Assembly (NCBI GenBank): GCA_030427705.1 | Contig: JAUIBR010000035.1 | Location: 1 to 64,000, forward strand | Origin: a bacterium | Lineage (GTDB): Bacteria > Myxococcota_A > Bradymonadia > Bradymonadales > Bradymonadaceae | DNA length: 64,000 nt | Reading direction: 5' to 3' | In this document: in pieces, positions 9,273 through 17,830 of the stretch | Position numbering within the stretch: the first letter of the stretch is position 1 | How the letters are laid out: the number at the start of each line of letters is the position of its first letter | The notes under the pieces: generated by a model | Databases searched by the model: none | What the model was told of the DNA's origin: nothing | Seen by the model: only the letters and a program-made list of their open reading frames with translations | Position numbers and translations under genes: made by a program

Positions 9273-9946
9273 AGGATCTAGTCGAAAAGCACCTGTACCT
9301 GTTTGCAGCTGTGGGCGTGGTCGCCATCGCGATGTACGTCTTCGGCCTCATCGTCGATCAATTCGAGCTTCGAATCGCGACAAAAGCGTTTCCGATGGTC
9401 GCGCTGTTGGCGCTGGTCGGGACCAAAGCTAGAGGACAGTACGGTCGAACGATCTTCGTAGGACTTGTCTTATGCCTCGCCGGGGACCTGCTTCTGGAGT
9501 TTCGCCAGGAGTTCTTCCTTCAAGGCATGATCGCCTTCGCCGCCGGCCATATCGCCTATATCGTCGCATTCGCTCGCCGCGCCAAGACGCCTGCCCCGCT
9601 AGAGCTGCTCCCATTCTTGGTTTGGATTTCTTGGGCCCTGGTCGTGCTGACACCGGGGCTAGGAAAGATGCAAATTCCTGTCACCGTTTATACTATTGCC
9701 GTGATGATGTGGCGAGCGACAGTGCTGGTGCGCGAGGAACAGAATTGGTTCGCGTTCGCCGCGATGTTGGGCGCATGCTTCTTTGGATTCAGCGACACAC
9801 TCATCGCGCTCGACCGCTTTCACGAGCCTATTGATGGCGTCCGAATCCCAATCATCCTGACCTATTGGACCGCACAAATCCTCATCGCGACGTCCGCGTT
9901 GGGCGGCGATTCAGAGCACGAAGCAACGCAGCCGAAGGCCCTCTGA
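9269..9946 (+). CDS. YhhN/TMEM86 family membrane protein (lysoplasmalogenase-like)
   Basis: The product is 225 residues and almost entirely hydrophobic, with about eight transmembrane segments. YhhN-family signatures are present: LCLAGDLLL (conserved GD in the membrane), FAAGHIAYIV, YTIAVMMWRA and GACFFGFSDTLIALDRF. Known members include mammalian TMEM86 lysoplasmalogenases, which cleave vinyl-ether bonds of lysoplasmalogens; bacterial activity is shown only for some members. TTG 9269 overlaps the stop of the Lrp gene. Ether-lipid chemistry is also suggested by the alkyl-DHAP-synthase-like gene at 40716-42326. The family call is confident, the reaction less so. Confidence 0.85.
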   Translation: MKDLVEKHLYLFAAVGVVAIAMYVFGLIVDQFELRIATKAFPMVALLALVGTKARGQYGRTIFVGLVLCLAGDLLLEFRQEFFLQGMIAFAAGHIAYIVAFARRAKTPAPLELLPFLVWISWALVVLTPGLGKMQIPVTVYTIAVMMWRATVLVREEQNWFAFAAMLGACFFGFSDTLIALDRFHEPIDGVRIPIILTYWTAQILIATSALGGDSEHEATQPKAL

Positions 9947-10001
9947 ACAAGAAAGTTCGAACGCCAGGGTTCTGGCTGAACAAGAATTGTACCTAGCGAA
10001 C

Positions 10002-10901
10002 TCATCCCTCTTCGTCGGCAGCAGGCCTGTCACCTCTTACAGAATCGACCGCGTCGACGAAATCACGAACGAAGACCATCGCGTCCGCCTGGAGGTCCTC
10101 GTCGTTTTCTCCATACACGAATCGGCTCACGGCCACCGGTCCGACGCTGTCAGAATCAGTAAATCTCTCTCGGAAACTGTCCAGCGCAACTCGCCCTTCC
10201 TCGCTACCTTCCTCGATGAGACGCGCGAAATCGACAGCTAACCCCTTCACTCCTTGGGGATGGTTTCGCAGGACATAGAACGCGTCGTAATCATCCTTGT
10301 CCTTTCCGCGTTTTCCGATCGCGAGGCCCTTCAGCACTAGGAAGACAGATGGAGCACAGACCCTCACAGTAGCTTCGGCCTTCGCACCGCGCAGGGTTGT
10401 TCCCGCGATGGTCACATTTTCAAAGTTCTGGTGAGCGAGCGACAAACCGGGGATTATGAACGCGGCGAAATCCTTCTCCAAATTCTTGAGTTTCCCACCT
10501 TCATCCCCTTCTTCCGTCGGCGGGATAAGGAAGTCCAACTTCAAACCCGGCTGCTCCCTGAATCTCCAAGTTTGGCTTTTTGTCTCACCGTTGTCCTTCG
10601 GCTCCGGCTCGAAGCCCGCTGATTTGAGCTGCTTCGCGACCTCCGAGTACCGTTCGTCGTCGAGCAACGTGACAGCAAAGGCGAGATCCAGGTCTAAGGT
10701 ACCTACGTGGCGCTCGAGCGGGTTAGCAGCGTCGATCTGTTTGTGAGTGATGTCGATTAACAAGCTTGGCACGTAGCCACCGACGATGACGATCTCATGC
10801 ATGAGATCCCCGAGGCTCGTCGCGACTGTGAGGCAGCCTGCCTTTACGAGCTTCAAATCGTCGGGGTGATAGTCACCGGCCCATATCGGTACTTCCGTCA
10901 T
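10002..10901 (-). CDS. AbiEii-like nucleotidyltransferase toxin
   Basis: The product is 299 residues. ATG 10901 shares one base with the stop of the upstream gene (TGATG), indicating translational coupling; the longer frame back to 11006 lies inside that gene and is rejected. The nucleotidyltransferase core is visible: VIVGGYVPSLLIDI (G-G motif), then GTLDLDLAF (the D-x-D metal pair), then PGLKLDFLIP (third acidic residue). KGLAIGKRGKDKDDYDAFYVL follows, resembling the conserved K...D.YD motif of AbiEii/AbiGii proteins. The family is the toxin half of type IV toxin-antitoxin systems, which can abort phage infection. The gene order, antitoxin first, fits. Confidence 0.8.
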   Translation of the reverse strand: MTEVPIWAGDYHPDDLKLVKAGCLTVATSLGDLMHEIVIVGGYVPSLLIDITHKQIDAANPLERHVGTLDLDLAFAVTLLDDERYSEVAKQLKSAGFEPEPKDNGETKSQTWRFREQPGLKLDFLIPPTEEGDEGGKLKNLEKDFAAFIIPGLSLAHQNFENVTIAGTTLRGAKAEATVRVCAPSVFLVLKGLAIGKRGKDKDDYDAFYVLRNHPQGVKGLAVDFARLIEEGSEEGRVALDSFRERFTDSDSVGPVAVSRFVYGENDEDLQADAMVFVRDFVDAVDSVRGDRPAADEEG

Positions 10902-11944
10902 CACGCTCTCCAGTTCAAGAGCGACGAACGGAGCTCGTGCGCTGCCTCTTGCCCTCGCTCGGGGTGAGCGAGCACATCTAGATAGGCCTGTACTGGATGA
11001 ACGCACATAAGCCCATCTACGTCTTCTTTGCCTTGGAAGACACCACGGTCTTTCGGCGTCACCAGCCAGACGTTCGCTCCCTTCTCACCCGATCGAAATC
11101 CGAGCGTGCTCTTCAACGCGCTGTCGGGGACCTGTTCCACGAAGAAGGTCACGATTCGGTGATTCGCGAACTTGGTCATTGCCCATGCCGCGGCGAGTCC
11201 TGTTGCCGCAAACTGCCCCTCAAATTCTCGGAGTCCCGCTTGCAGATGAAACGCGAGTTCTTCGCTACTTCTGGCGGCGACAGTGCCTTTGACGATCGAA
11301 TGCATCGAGAACTCGTATTTCTCTCGCCATGCCTCGAGTAGCAGATCCGGATCGCGGACTCGAACCTGGTCTGCATCATTCCTGGTCAGCAATTGCAGGT
11401 CCTCCAAACGCCGAACGATCTTGCTCGTATAGCCGGCACCGAGGCCTGTCGCATCAGCTATCTCCGACTGCGAGAACGCGTGATCGTGGTTTTCGAGGAG
11501 GAACCGGGTGATGCGGGAGCTCTTTGCTGCGAACGCGTTAGACGGCCGACCAACGCTCCGAAACTTGTTCGGCTTGCCTTCGACGTGGATGAAGAGATCC
11601 ACGCCGCGGATGTGGGCGTTACCTGACAGGTCCAGCCACGCCACGCCCGCTTCTCGACACAACCTATCCCCAACTTCCCCCATGTAGGGAACGACAAGGA
11701 GCGGCCGCTGTCCAGGTAGCAGATGTGCACGCTCAAACTTCTCTAGGGCGGCGGCTACTACCGCTGTGTCGGCTCGAGAACGTGAAATGCCCAAAAACAG
11801 TATCTCTCGGGCACGCAGCTCGAACGAGGGAGCTTCGATCGCGTTTGGCGGTGAGAGGACGATAGACACCGCTTCCGGCCCCAGCCACGAAGCGAACATC
11901 CGTTCCACCGTTTGCGCGTCGTCAATTGCTGAAGGTTCGAGCAT
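10901..11944 (-). CDS. AbiEi-like antitoxin / winged-helix autorepressor
   Basis: The product is 347 residues. A central winged helix (about 140-195: SRITRFLLENHDHAFSQSEI, GLGAGYTSKIVRRLEDLQLL) is flanked by an N-terminal domain with the motif VAWLDLSGNAHIRG. The C-terminal domain (220-347) is of the kind found in AbiEi-family proteins. The gene is translationally coupled (1-base overlap) to the nucleotidyltransferase downstream. The family antitoxin neutralises the toxin and represses the operon. Two 33-bp direct repeats lie just upstream of ATG 11944 and overlap a possible promoter, which fits autoregulation. I cannot show that the pair acts against phage. Confidence 0.75.
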   Translation of the reverse strand: MLEPSAIDDAQTVERMFASWLGPEAVSIVLSPPNAIEAPSFELRAREILFLGISRSRADTAVVAAALEKFERAHLLPGQRPLLVVPYMGEVGDRLCREAGVAWLDLSGNAHIRGVDLFIHVEGKPNKFRSVGRPSNAFAAKSSRITRFLLENHDHAFSQSEIADATGLGAGYTSKIVRRLEDLQLLTRNDADQVRVRDPDLLLEAWREKYEFSMHSIVKGTVAARSSEELAFHLQAGLREFEGQFAATGLAAAWAMTKFANHRIVTFFVEQVPDSALKSTLGFRSGEKGANVWLVTPKDRGVFQGKEDVDGLMCVHPVQAYLDVLAHPERGQEAAHELRSSLLNWRA

Positions 11945-11955
11945 CTTCCACCATG

Positions 11956-12043
11956 TTAACTAAAACCACACAGTTGAATACGTAATAAACCCTCCTGGTT
12001 TAGTCAAGCGTTTACTAAAACGGTGCAGTTGAATGCGTAATCA
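11956..12043. promoter_or_regulatory. Direct-repeat operator of the AbiE-like operon
   Basis: Two imperfect copies of a roughly 33-bp element (11956-11988 and 12011-12043) share ACTAAAAC, CAGTTGAAT and CGTAAT in the same order and spacing, with starts 55 bp apart. On the minus strand a TTGACT -35-like hexamer sits between the copies (12002-12007), and the -10 region falls inside the proximal copy. Binding here would block transcription. Operator function is inferred from position. Confidence 0.65.
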
Positions 12044-12330
12044 ATCTACCCAATTAAGTAAACCTGGGGTCTGGGGGTGGAAAAATCACAGACGAACCAC
12101 TGTTGCTTGACGACGTTTCGCTCACCGCAATTGTCGCAGCTTCTGAATATGAACTCGTTCGAAAAAGCCTCAGGATGTGTGATGCCAAGAGATGCGAGCG
12201 ACGCTTCAACAGCAGCCCAAGATGTAGTGTCGGGGCAATAGCCAGTTGATTGATTAGTGATCTCAACAACCTGAATTGGGTCGAGTTCAAATCTGATTTC
12301 GCCGGCACCTAAGACCGGCTCGCCGCCTGC
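12044..12330. other. Intergenic DNA, no clear gene
   Basis: The stretch between the operator repeats and array B has an 84-codon open frame on the minus strand and a shorter one on the plus strand. Neither has a ribosome site or a recognisable protein; it may be decayed coding DNA. I see nothing functional in it. Confidence 0.4.
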
Positions 12331-12759
12331 GGCCGAAAGGCGCTCAATAGCCGCGCCGACAGGCGCTCAACAGCCGCGCCGACAGGCGCTCAACAGCCGC
12401 GCCGAAAGGCGCTCAATAGCCGCGCCGACAGGCGCTCAACAGCCGCGCCGACAGGCGCTCAACAGCCGCGCCGACAGGCGCTCAACAGCCGCGCCGACAG
12501 GCGCTCAACAGCCGCGCCGAAAGGCGCTCAATAGCCGCGCCGACAGGCGCTCAACAGCCGCGCCGACAGGCGCTCAACAGCCGCGCCGACAGGCGCTCAA
12601 CAGCCGCGCCAAAGGCGCTCAAAAGCCGCGCCGAACGGCGCTCAATAGCCGCGCCGAAAGGCGCTCAATAGCCGCGCCGATAGGCGCTCAACAGCCGCGC
12701 CGAAAGGCGCTCAACAGCCGCGCCGAAAGGCGCTCAACAGCCGCGCCAAAGGCGCTCAC
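12331..12759. repeat. Hairpin array B: about 19 copies of a 23-bp unit
   Basis: The tandem unit consists of a mini-hairpin, GCGCC-loop-GGCGC, plus the connector TCAACAGCC. Loops are mostly GACA or GAAA, with GATA and AAA variants. One copy has GAAC, where the stem is extended by a matching G-C change. Substitutions concentrate in the loop and at one connector base (CAACAG/CAATAG). The array ends about ten bases before the terminator of the tRNA gene. No direct-repeat/unique-spacer layout is present, so it is not a CRISPR array. Confidence 0.85.
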
Positions 12760-12768
12760 GGGACGCAC

Positions 12769-12796
12769 AAAAAAGGCGGCATCCGAAGATGCCGCC
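12769..12796 (-). terminator. Intrinsic terminator after tRNA-Leu
   Basis: A 9-bp perfect stem, GGCGGCATC / GATGCCGCC, has a tetraloop and is followed on the minus strand by a run of six T (12769-12774). It lies 8 bases beyond the tRNA 3' end, so it terminates the tRNA transcript. A shorter T run on the other side could give weak activity on the plus strand. Confidence 0.85.
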
Positions 12797-12803
12797 CTTT
12801 TAG

Positions 12804-12887
<84 letters not shown>

Positions 12888-12934
12888 AGCGGGATGGGCT
12901 TTTTAGAGAAGACGTTTTGTGTTGTCAACGAAAA

Positions 12935-14647
12935 TTAGCGAGCAAGCCGACGGTTGGCCTCATCCAGATGACGTTTGATCTTCTCATCCGGTTGGATTTT
13001 GTGCGCTTGCTCCAGGTGAGGTTGAGCACGGGCCCAGTTTCGGCGCTGAACAAAGTACAGGCCCAATGAGTATTGGACGGGCCAGCATTCCTTGTGTCGC
13101 TTCAGCGCTGCGTCGCAGAAGCTCAGGTTGGCGCGCGCGCCTCGACGCTTCAGGTCACGCACACATTGGGCGGCATCGCCCATTGGTGCGTGGGGGAACT
13201 TCTTCTGGAACGACTCGATATCCGAACGGTCGGCCTTGTTACGAAACACCGAATCCATGAGGGCCTGTCCTTCGACAACCGCGGCACGTTCTTCCATTCC
13301 CGACATCGCGCCAGCTGGCATGCACGTAAGCTGACGAAGGCGACTGATTCGATCGCCCAGCTCGTCTGAGCTGACCGGTGGTGGCACCTTCGCCAGTGAT
13401 TTCTCGGCGAGGTCCAGCGCGAATGCGTTGGCGTACGCATTGGCGACGCGGGACCACTCGCTGACTTGCGGCCGGTCAGAGCCTTCCAAGCGCTCTTGCG
13501 CTTTCTGCGTCCAGACCAGGCTCTCTTCCCATTTTTCCATGCGTTGCAGTGCCACTGCGGCGTTCAGGGGCGCGAAGTAGTCGGTCGGATTTCGCTCCGT
13601 TGCGCGAGCGCAGACTTCCAGCGCTTTGGTTTCCTGCCCTAGTCCAACCATCACATAACACTGGACTCGCAATACACCTGGGTTATCGGGTGCGTTCTCG
13701 ATCGCAGGAGCCAACGCGACCAGCGCCTCTTGAAAGCGCATTTCATTGGCCAATTCGCTGGCGGCCTGAACGCTCTCGTAGGTCGCTCGCCCCATCATTT
13801 CCTCTTGGAACTCCAGGGTCAGGATCGAATCCAGCGATGCTTGCTCCAAACCGTGCGAGGATTGACCCGACGTGAGCACGCGAATCTTCGCAGCTGCCGC
13901 GCGCATGAGGTCGCCGCGGTCTTTATGCTCGTGCCGAAGTCGCAATACTTCCTTGATGATATCGGCGTTTGTGGGGTTGTACTGCGCGTGATGTCGGTCG
14001 TAGGCGACGGCCATGAACCAGCCATCGGCGACGGTGTGGATCGCGCCGTTCAAGTGACCAAACTCGTGCAGGAAAGTTATCGCTTCCTTCTGCCGGATTC
14101 GTTCACGATAGACGGCACGCCGTTCTTCCTCAGAGAGGGCGTCCAATTCATAAGAGACCTGCTGCCATTCTGCGCCTCGATTCATCGAGCGCAGCACGAT
14201 GTGTTTGCCTAGGACGTCTCCCAAGCCAAGGTTGTGGTGGCTGCGCGTCATGCCGGCGAATGAACCGGTATAGGCGACCACGACTTCGGCGTCTTTCCCG
14301 TCGTCGAGCTCGACGAGCGCGTCCATCAGCTCCGTCATTTCCTTCGACGCTGGGTGCCAGCGTTGGATGCTCACAAGTTCAAAGCGTGTGTTGATCTGCG
14401 GCTCAGCAATCGTGGTCGCGAGCTCAATATGCTCTTTGATGTGCTCTTCCCAACGCATCGTCTCTTGCACGTAGCCGTCGTCGACGTACGCCCGCACCCG
14501 GATGACCTGGGTAGCTGTAGGCGTCGTTTCGACTGAACGATAGCGCTTGGGTTGATTGCGCTCCAAATGCTCTAGCTGTTGGCCACGACGGTCGTGGCAG
14601 CCAAGCACGGAAACGCAGATGAGTAGGACAATGAAGCGCAACAACAT
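12935..14647 (-). CDS. Metzincin-like metallopeptidase lipoprotein with TPR repeats
   Basis: The product is 570 residues. ATG 14647 is chosen because it places the lipobox correctly (MLLRFIVLLICVSVLGC). A zinc motif of the metzincin form HExxHxxGxxH is present as HEFGHLNGAIH near residue 195, preceded by a domain (50-190) with VVVAYTGSFAGM and HIVLRSMNR. Residues about 310-570 form TPR-like helical repeats (FQEALVALAPAIENAPDNPG, ATERNPTDYFAPLNAAVALQ, YSLGLYFVQRRNWARAQPHLEQA). The protein is therefore probably an exported zinc protease with a protein-interaction tail; its substrate is unknown. The motif could also be structural, but all three His and the Glu are present. Confidence 0.78.
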   Translation of the reverse strand: MLLRFIVLLICVSVLGCHDRRGQQLEHLERNQPKRYRSVETTPTATQVIRVRAYVDDGYVQETMRWEEHIKEHIELATTIAEPQINTRFELVSIQRWHPASKEMTELMDALVELDDGKDAEVVVAYTGSFAGMTRSHHNLGLGDVLGKHIVLRSMNRGAEWQQVSYELDALSEEERRAVYRERIRQKEAITFLHEFGHLNGAIHTVADGWFMAVAYDRHHAQYNPTNADIIKEVLRLRHEHKDRGDLMRAAAAKIRVLTSGQSSHGLEQASLDSILTLEFQEEMMGRATYESVQAASELANEMRFQEALVALAPAIENAPDNPGVLRVQCYVMVGLGQETKALEVCARATERNPTDYFAPLNAAVALQRMEKWEESLVWTQKAQERLEGSDRPQVSEWSRVANAYANAFALDLAEKSLAKVPPPVSSDELGDRISRLRQLTCMPAGAMSGMEERAAVVEGQALMDSVFRNKADRSDIESFQKKFPHAPMGDAAQCVRDLKRRGARANLSFCDAALKRHKECWPVQYSLGLYFVQRRNWARAQPHLEQAHKIQPDEKIKRHLDEANRRLAR

Positions 14648-14807
14648 TGGAATTTCTGAATTCTCTATACGCATAGGGACACAGAGGGTAGCGATGGGCA
14701 GGCGGCGAAGCAAGCCGCACGAGTTTCAGATGCTTTCAGTTTGATTCTACGCGTTGGAATGGAATCATCGCTCTGTTACCGTTGGATCACTGTTTGAGTT
14801 GCAACAA

Positions 14808-15521
14808 ATGCGTTACTTCCTCGTCGCCATCCTGGGGCTGACCACCGTCTTAGCCGGCTGCACATCGGATGAGTGCAGCACGACTAACGATTGTTTCGCG
14901 GGCGAAGTCTGCAACAGCGGAACGTGCGAGGTTTCGAAGGGCGGAAACAACGCCAACAACGTCAACAACGCAAACAACGTCAACAACGCGAATAATGGCA
15001 ACAACGTTAACAACGCGAATAACAGCAACAACGTAAACGCCAACAACAGCAACAACATCACGACGGGCACATGCCTTGTTGACCCGTTCAATTCGAACTG
15101 CATGGCCGACGACGGAAACACCGAGTACATCCGCCTAGATGAATCTGTCGGGTGTTTCACCGGCGACGACCTGGTCACACAAGAGAAGACGTTCACCTCG
15201 GAAATCTGCGCGCTCGAGGACGAAGACGAGTTCCAGTTCACCATCGTCCCGTGCGACTCATTGACGTTCGTGATTGAGGTTGTGTTCACGCCCGACGATA
15301 TGTGCGACCCCGCGATTTACGACCTTGAGTTCATTGCACAGGGCAAGAGCTGTCAGGACGGCGATGAAGGCACCCGGTGTGAAGTCACCGATGACGGCAG
15401 CCTGGTTGCCGAGGTTCTGGTTGAGCCGTCGCGGTCAATCGAAACCGGTACCATTCGACTGACACCGCTGGTGGAAAACCAGGTGCAGTTTGGATACAGC
15501 TTTACGGTGAAGGTCCGATGA
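14808..15521 (+). CDS. Asn-linker lipoprotein, paralog 1 of 4
   Basis: The product is 237 residues. ATG 14808 gives the signal peptide MRYFLVAILGLTTVLAGC with lipobox; the frame open to 14754 is not needed. Order of parts: a Cys module (DECSTTNDCFAGEVCNSGTC), an Asn-rich linker of about 45 residues made of NNAN/NNVN repeats, then a C-terminal beta domain (VDPFNSNC ... DEFQFTIVPCDS ... CDPAIYDLEF ... TRCEVTDDG) resembling pre-peptidase C-terminal (PPC-like) folds. It is the first gene of a four-gene paralog operon and overlaps the second at ATGA. The linker probably lifts the beta domain off the membrane (inference). Function unknown. Confidence 0.85.
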   Translation: MRYFLVAILGLTTVLAGCTSDECSTTNDCFAGEVCNSGTCEVSKGGNNANNVNNANNVNNANNGNNVNNANNSNNVNANNSNNITTGTCLVDPFNSNCMADDGNTEYIRLDESVGCFTGDDLVTQEKTFTSEICALEDEDEFQFTIVPCDSLTFVIEVVFTPDDMCDPAIYDLEFIAQGKSCQDGDEGTRCEVTDDGSLVAEVLVEPSRSIETGTIRLTPLVENQVQFGYSFTVKVR

Positions 15522-16261
15522 GAGCATTGATTCTATTGACAGCCATCGCGTTGTTCGCGCTTCCCGGCTGCAGTTCCGACGACTGTGTAGATGCCGACGA
15601 GTGCTTCAAGGGCGAGGCATGTGTGGAAGGCCGTTGCCAACAAGCGACCGGCAATAACGCGAACAACGTTAACAATGCTAACAACGTCAATAACGCGAAC
15701 AACGCGAATAACGCCAACAACGTCAACAACGCGAACAATTCAAATAGCTCGAACAACTCGAATAACGCGAACAACTCGAACACCAACCAGGCATGCATCG
15801 CAGATCCGTTTGACGCATGCATGGATGAAGAGAATTCGAACAACAACACATGGCCAGGCCAAGCGGTGACGTCGATGACGCGCGGCTGCCCAGTCGGCAA
15901 CGAGCTACGCACATTAGACACCGTTATATCAGGGCGAATGTGCCCGCTCGAGCCCGCCGATATCTATCGATTCATCTTCTACGAGTGTGAGGTGGGATTC
16001 GTGATTGAGGGCATTTTGACCCCCAAAGACGACTGTGACCCAAGCCTCGTGAAATTCGATATCAGTGGCTATGGCGGCCGATGCGGCGGCGATAACGAGA
16101 ATCTGCGTTGTGAAGTTCGCCCTGATGGAACACAACACATCCAGCTTTTGGTGCCGGGAACAGACTTTGCGCAAGGCAGCGAGGTCTATTTCTACGTCGA
16201 GACACCGGAAGAGGTGGATGTCGAATTTGAGTACGACCTACAGCTGATTGTCAGACCATGA
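15518..16261 (+). CDS. Asn-linker lipoprotein, paralog 2 of 4
   Basis: The product is 247 residues with the signal peptide MRALILLTAIALFALPGC, a Cys module (DDCVDADECFKGEACVEGRC), an Asn-rich linker (NNVN, NNAN, NNSN units) and a C-terminal beta domain sharing the pattern PADIYRFIFYECE, CDPSLVKFDISGYG, LRCEVRPDG with paralog 1. Overlaps of four bases at both ends (ATGA) couple it to its neighbours. The linker is longer on its Ala/Val part and has a Ser-rich stretch, so linker length and composition differ between paralogs while the flanking domains keep their cysteines. Confidence 0.85.
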   Translation: MRALILLTAIALFALPGCSSDDCVDADECFKGEACVEGRCQQATGNNANNVNNANNVNNANNANNANNVNNANNSNSSNNSNNANNSNTNQACIADPFDACMDEENSNNNTWPGQAVTSMTRGCPVGNELRTLDTVISGRMCPLEPADIYRFIFYECEVGFVIEGILTPKDDCDPSLVKFDISGYGGRCGGDNENLRCEVRPDGTQHIQLLVPGTDFAQGSEVYFYVETPEEVDVEFEYDLQLIVRP

Positions 16262-17106
16262 CCAATACACGATTGACGATATTCGCCGCGATGATGGGAG
16301 CCTCTTTGGTATTAGGAGGTTGCTCGGACACTGGTACCGACTGCGATAGCCCGGGCGATTGCTTCGCCGGCGAGGTCTGCGTGGACGGACGTTGTGACTC
16401 GCCAGACAACAACGCGAACAACACGAACAACGTCAATAACGTGAACAACGTTAACAACAGCAACAACGCCAACAATTCGAACAACGTTAACAACGCAAAC
16501 AACGTCAACAATTCGAACAACAGCAACAACGCTAACAATTCGAACAACGGCAATTCGAACAACAGCAACAACACCAACAACTCGAACAACAGCAATAACT
16601 CGAATAATAGCAACAACACGAACGGCCCTGCCTGTGTGGTTGACCCGTTCGACTCCTGTGCTGACCCGTTCGAGATTGGTGGTGATCGAAATGACTCCTG
16701 GGCCGATGCAGATCGGCCGGGAAGCTCCGCAGGTTGTGTGTTTGACCGCGATACGGTTCGTCCGTTGGACCTGACTTTCGAGGCAAAACTTTGTCACAAC
16801 GAAGCTGGAGACTGGTACGGACAAACCATCGTTCCGTGCGATAGTCAAACGCTCACGGTGGTCGTTCGGATGTCTCCAAAGACGATGTGTTTACCATCTC
16901 TCTATGCGTTGAAACTCAATCATGGCGGCGCGGCGATTGACTGTTCCGCTCAGGGGATTGAGTGTCTGGAAGAGAATGAAGACAAGATCGTCCGCTTTTT
17001 GGAACAACCGGCCTCGACGGTTCGCAGCTACTACTTTGGCGTTGAGGCAACGGATGACAACACGCCAATCGACCTTGAGTATGACCTGTCGATCCAGGTC
17101 CAATAG
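16258..17106 (+). CDS. Asn-linker lipoprotein, paralog 3 of 4
   Basis: The product is 282 residues and has the longest Asn-rich linker of the four (about 70 residues, mostly NNSN, NNVN and NNAN units from about residue 50). Its signal peptide ends SLVLGGC. The Cys module TDCDSPGDCFAGEVCVDGRC closely matches paralogs 1 and 2. The C-terminal domain has ACVVDPFDSCADP, GDWYGQTIVPCDSQTLTVVV, CLPSLYALKL and IECLEENED, aligned with the other copies. It overlaps the upstream gene at ATGA; the fourth gene begins 8 bases downstream. Repeated AAC/AAT codons in the linker could expand or contract by slippage. Confidence 0.85.
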   Translation: MTNTRLTIFAAMMGASLVLGGCSDTGTDCDSPGDCFAGEVCVDGRCDSPDNNANNTNNVNNVNNVNNSNNANNSNNVNNANNVNNSNNSNNANNSNNGNSNNSNNTNNSNNSNNSNNSNNTNGPACVVDPFDSCADPFEIGGDRNDSWADADRPGSSAGCVFDRDTVRPLDLTFEAKLCHNEAGDWYGQTIVPCDSQTLTVVVRMSPKTMCLPSLYALKLNHGGAAIDCSAQGIECLEENEDKIVRFLEQPASTVRSYYFGVEATDDNTPIDLEYDLSIQVQ

Positions 17107-17114
17107 CTGACTAA

Positions 17115-17807
17115 ATGAAGCAGTACTTCATAGCGTTGGGGGTGATCGCGTTGGCGTTTTCGGGTTGCGCGTTCGAGCCCCCGTGCGGCTCGTTCGAACA
17201 GTGTGCCGAGGAGCAGGGTATCGACCCAAACAACTCGAACAACGCGAACAATGCCAACAACAGCAACAACACAAACCCCAACAACGTCAACAACGTCAAC
17301 AACGTCACGAACAACTCGAACAACTCGAACAACGTCAATAACGTGAACAACGTTAACAGCGCCAACAACAAGGAATGCCCCGGCCCATCGAGCTGTGGTG
17401 CGGCACAAGCGAACCAACCATTCGAGTTGGTGGACGATGGTTATGGATGCCGGCGGTTTGATGATGAGTTGTTCGGCACGACGCAGGCGTTCGGCGACGC
17501 GGTTTGTGATGGCCCAGACCAATTAGTGGTCAACTACTCCAATTGCGAGAACACGTCGTACATCTTGGAGGCCGTGCTGATTCCTGAACCTGGCTGCGAC
17601 GACGAGCTTGTGCTTGATGTGCGCGACCCCGTGTACAACTGCGGCGGCTCGATGCTGACGCGTTGCGAAGATCTTCCCGATGGCAATCAACGTATCCAGT
17701 TATTGATTAGAGCCGGCGACTACCGCGAATTCGACGTCATGTTCGAAGTCTCCTCGGCCAATGGACAACGCGGTGGCTACCGATTGCAAACCCGCGTATT
17801 CCGGTAA
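17115..17807 (+). CDS. Asn-linker lipoprotein, paralog 4 of 4 (divergent)
   Basis: The product is 230 residues: signal peptide MKQYFIALGVIALAFSGC, a shortened Cys region (PPCGSFEQCAEEQG), an Asn-rich linker (NNSN, NNVN, NNAN) and a C-terminal domain with VVNYSNCENTSYILEAVLIPEPGCDDELVLDV and LTRCEDLPDGNQRIQLLI. That alignment with 'TRCEv.dDG...' of the other copies makes it the most divergent paralog: it lacks the 'DxCFxGExCxxGxC' signature of its partners. It is the last gene of the paralog operon and ends 60 bases before the NAD operon. Confidence 0.82.
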   Translation: MKQYFIALGVIALAFSGCAFEPPCGSFEQCAEEQGIDPNNSNNANNANNSNNTNPNNVNNVNNVTNNSNNSNNVNNVNNVNSANNKECPGPSSCGAAQANQPFELVDDGYGCRRFDDELFGTTQAFGDAVCDGPDQLVVNYSNCENTSYILEAVLIPEPGCDDELVLDVRDPVYNCGGSMLTRCEDLPDGNQRIQLLIRAGDYREFDVMFEVSSANGQRGGYRLQTRVFR

Positions 17808-17830
17808 TTGCATCTCCGTGTTGAGTGTGC

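Noticed and set aside
12054-12308. 84-codon minus-strand frame between the operator and array B
   Set aside because: No ribosome site, unlikely composition and no recognisable similarity; kept only as unexplained intergenic DNA.
12331-12759. CRISPR array
   Set aside because: Units are contiguous at 23 bp with no unique spacers, the repeats contain the hairpin themselves, and no cas gene is present.
14813-15289. Minus-strand ORFs rich in Leu or Val over the lipoprotein operon (also 16251-16848 and 23620-24279)
   Set aside because: Reverse reading of AAC/AAT linkers gives artificial LLLF or VVV runs; the plus-strand (or Asn-linker) genes are the real ones.
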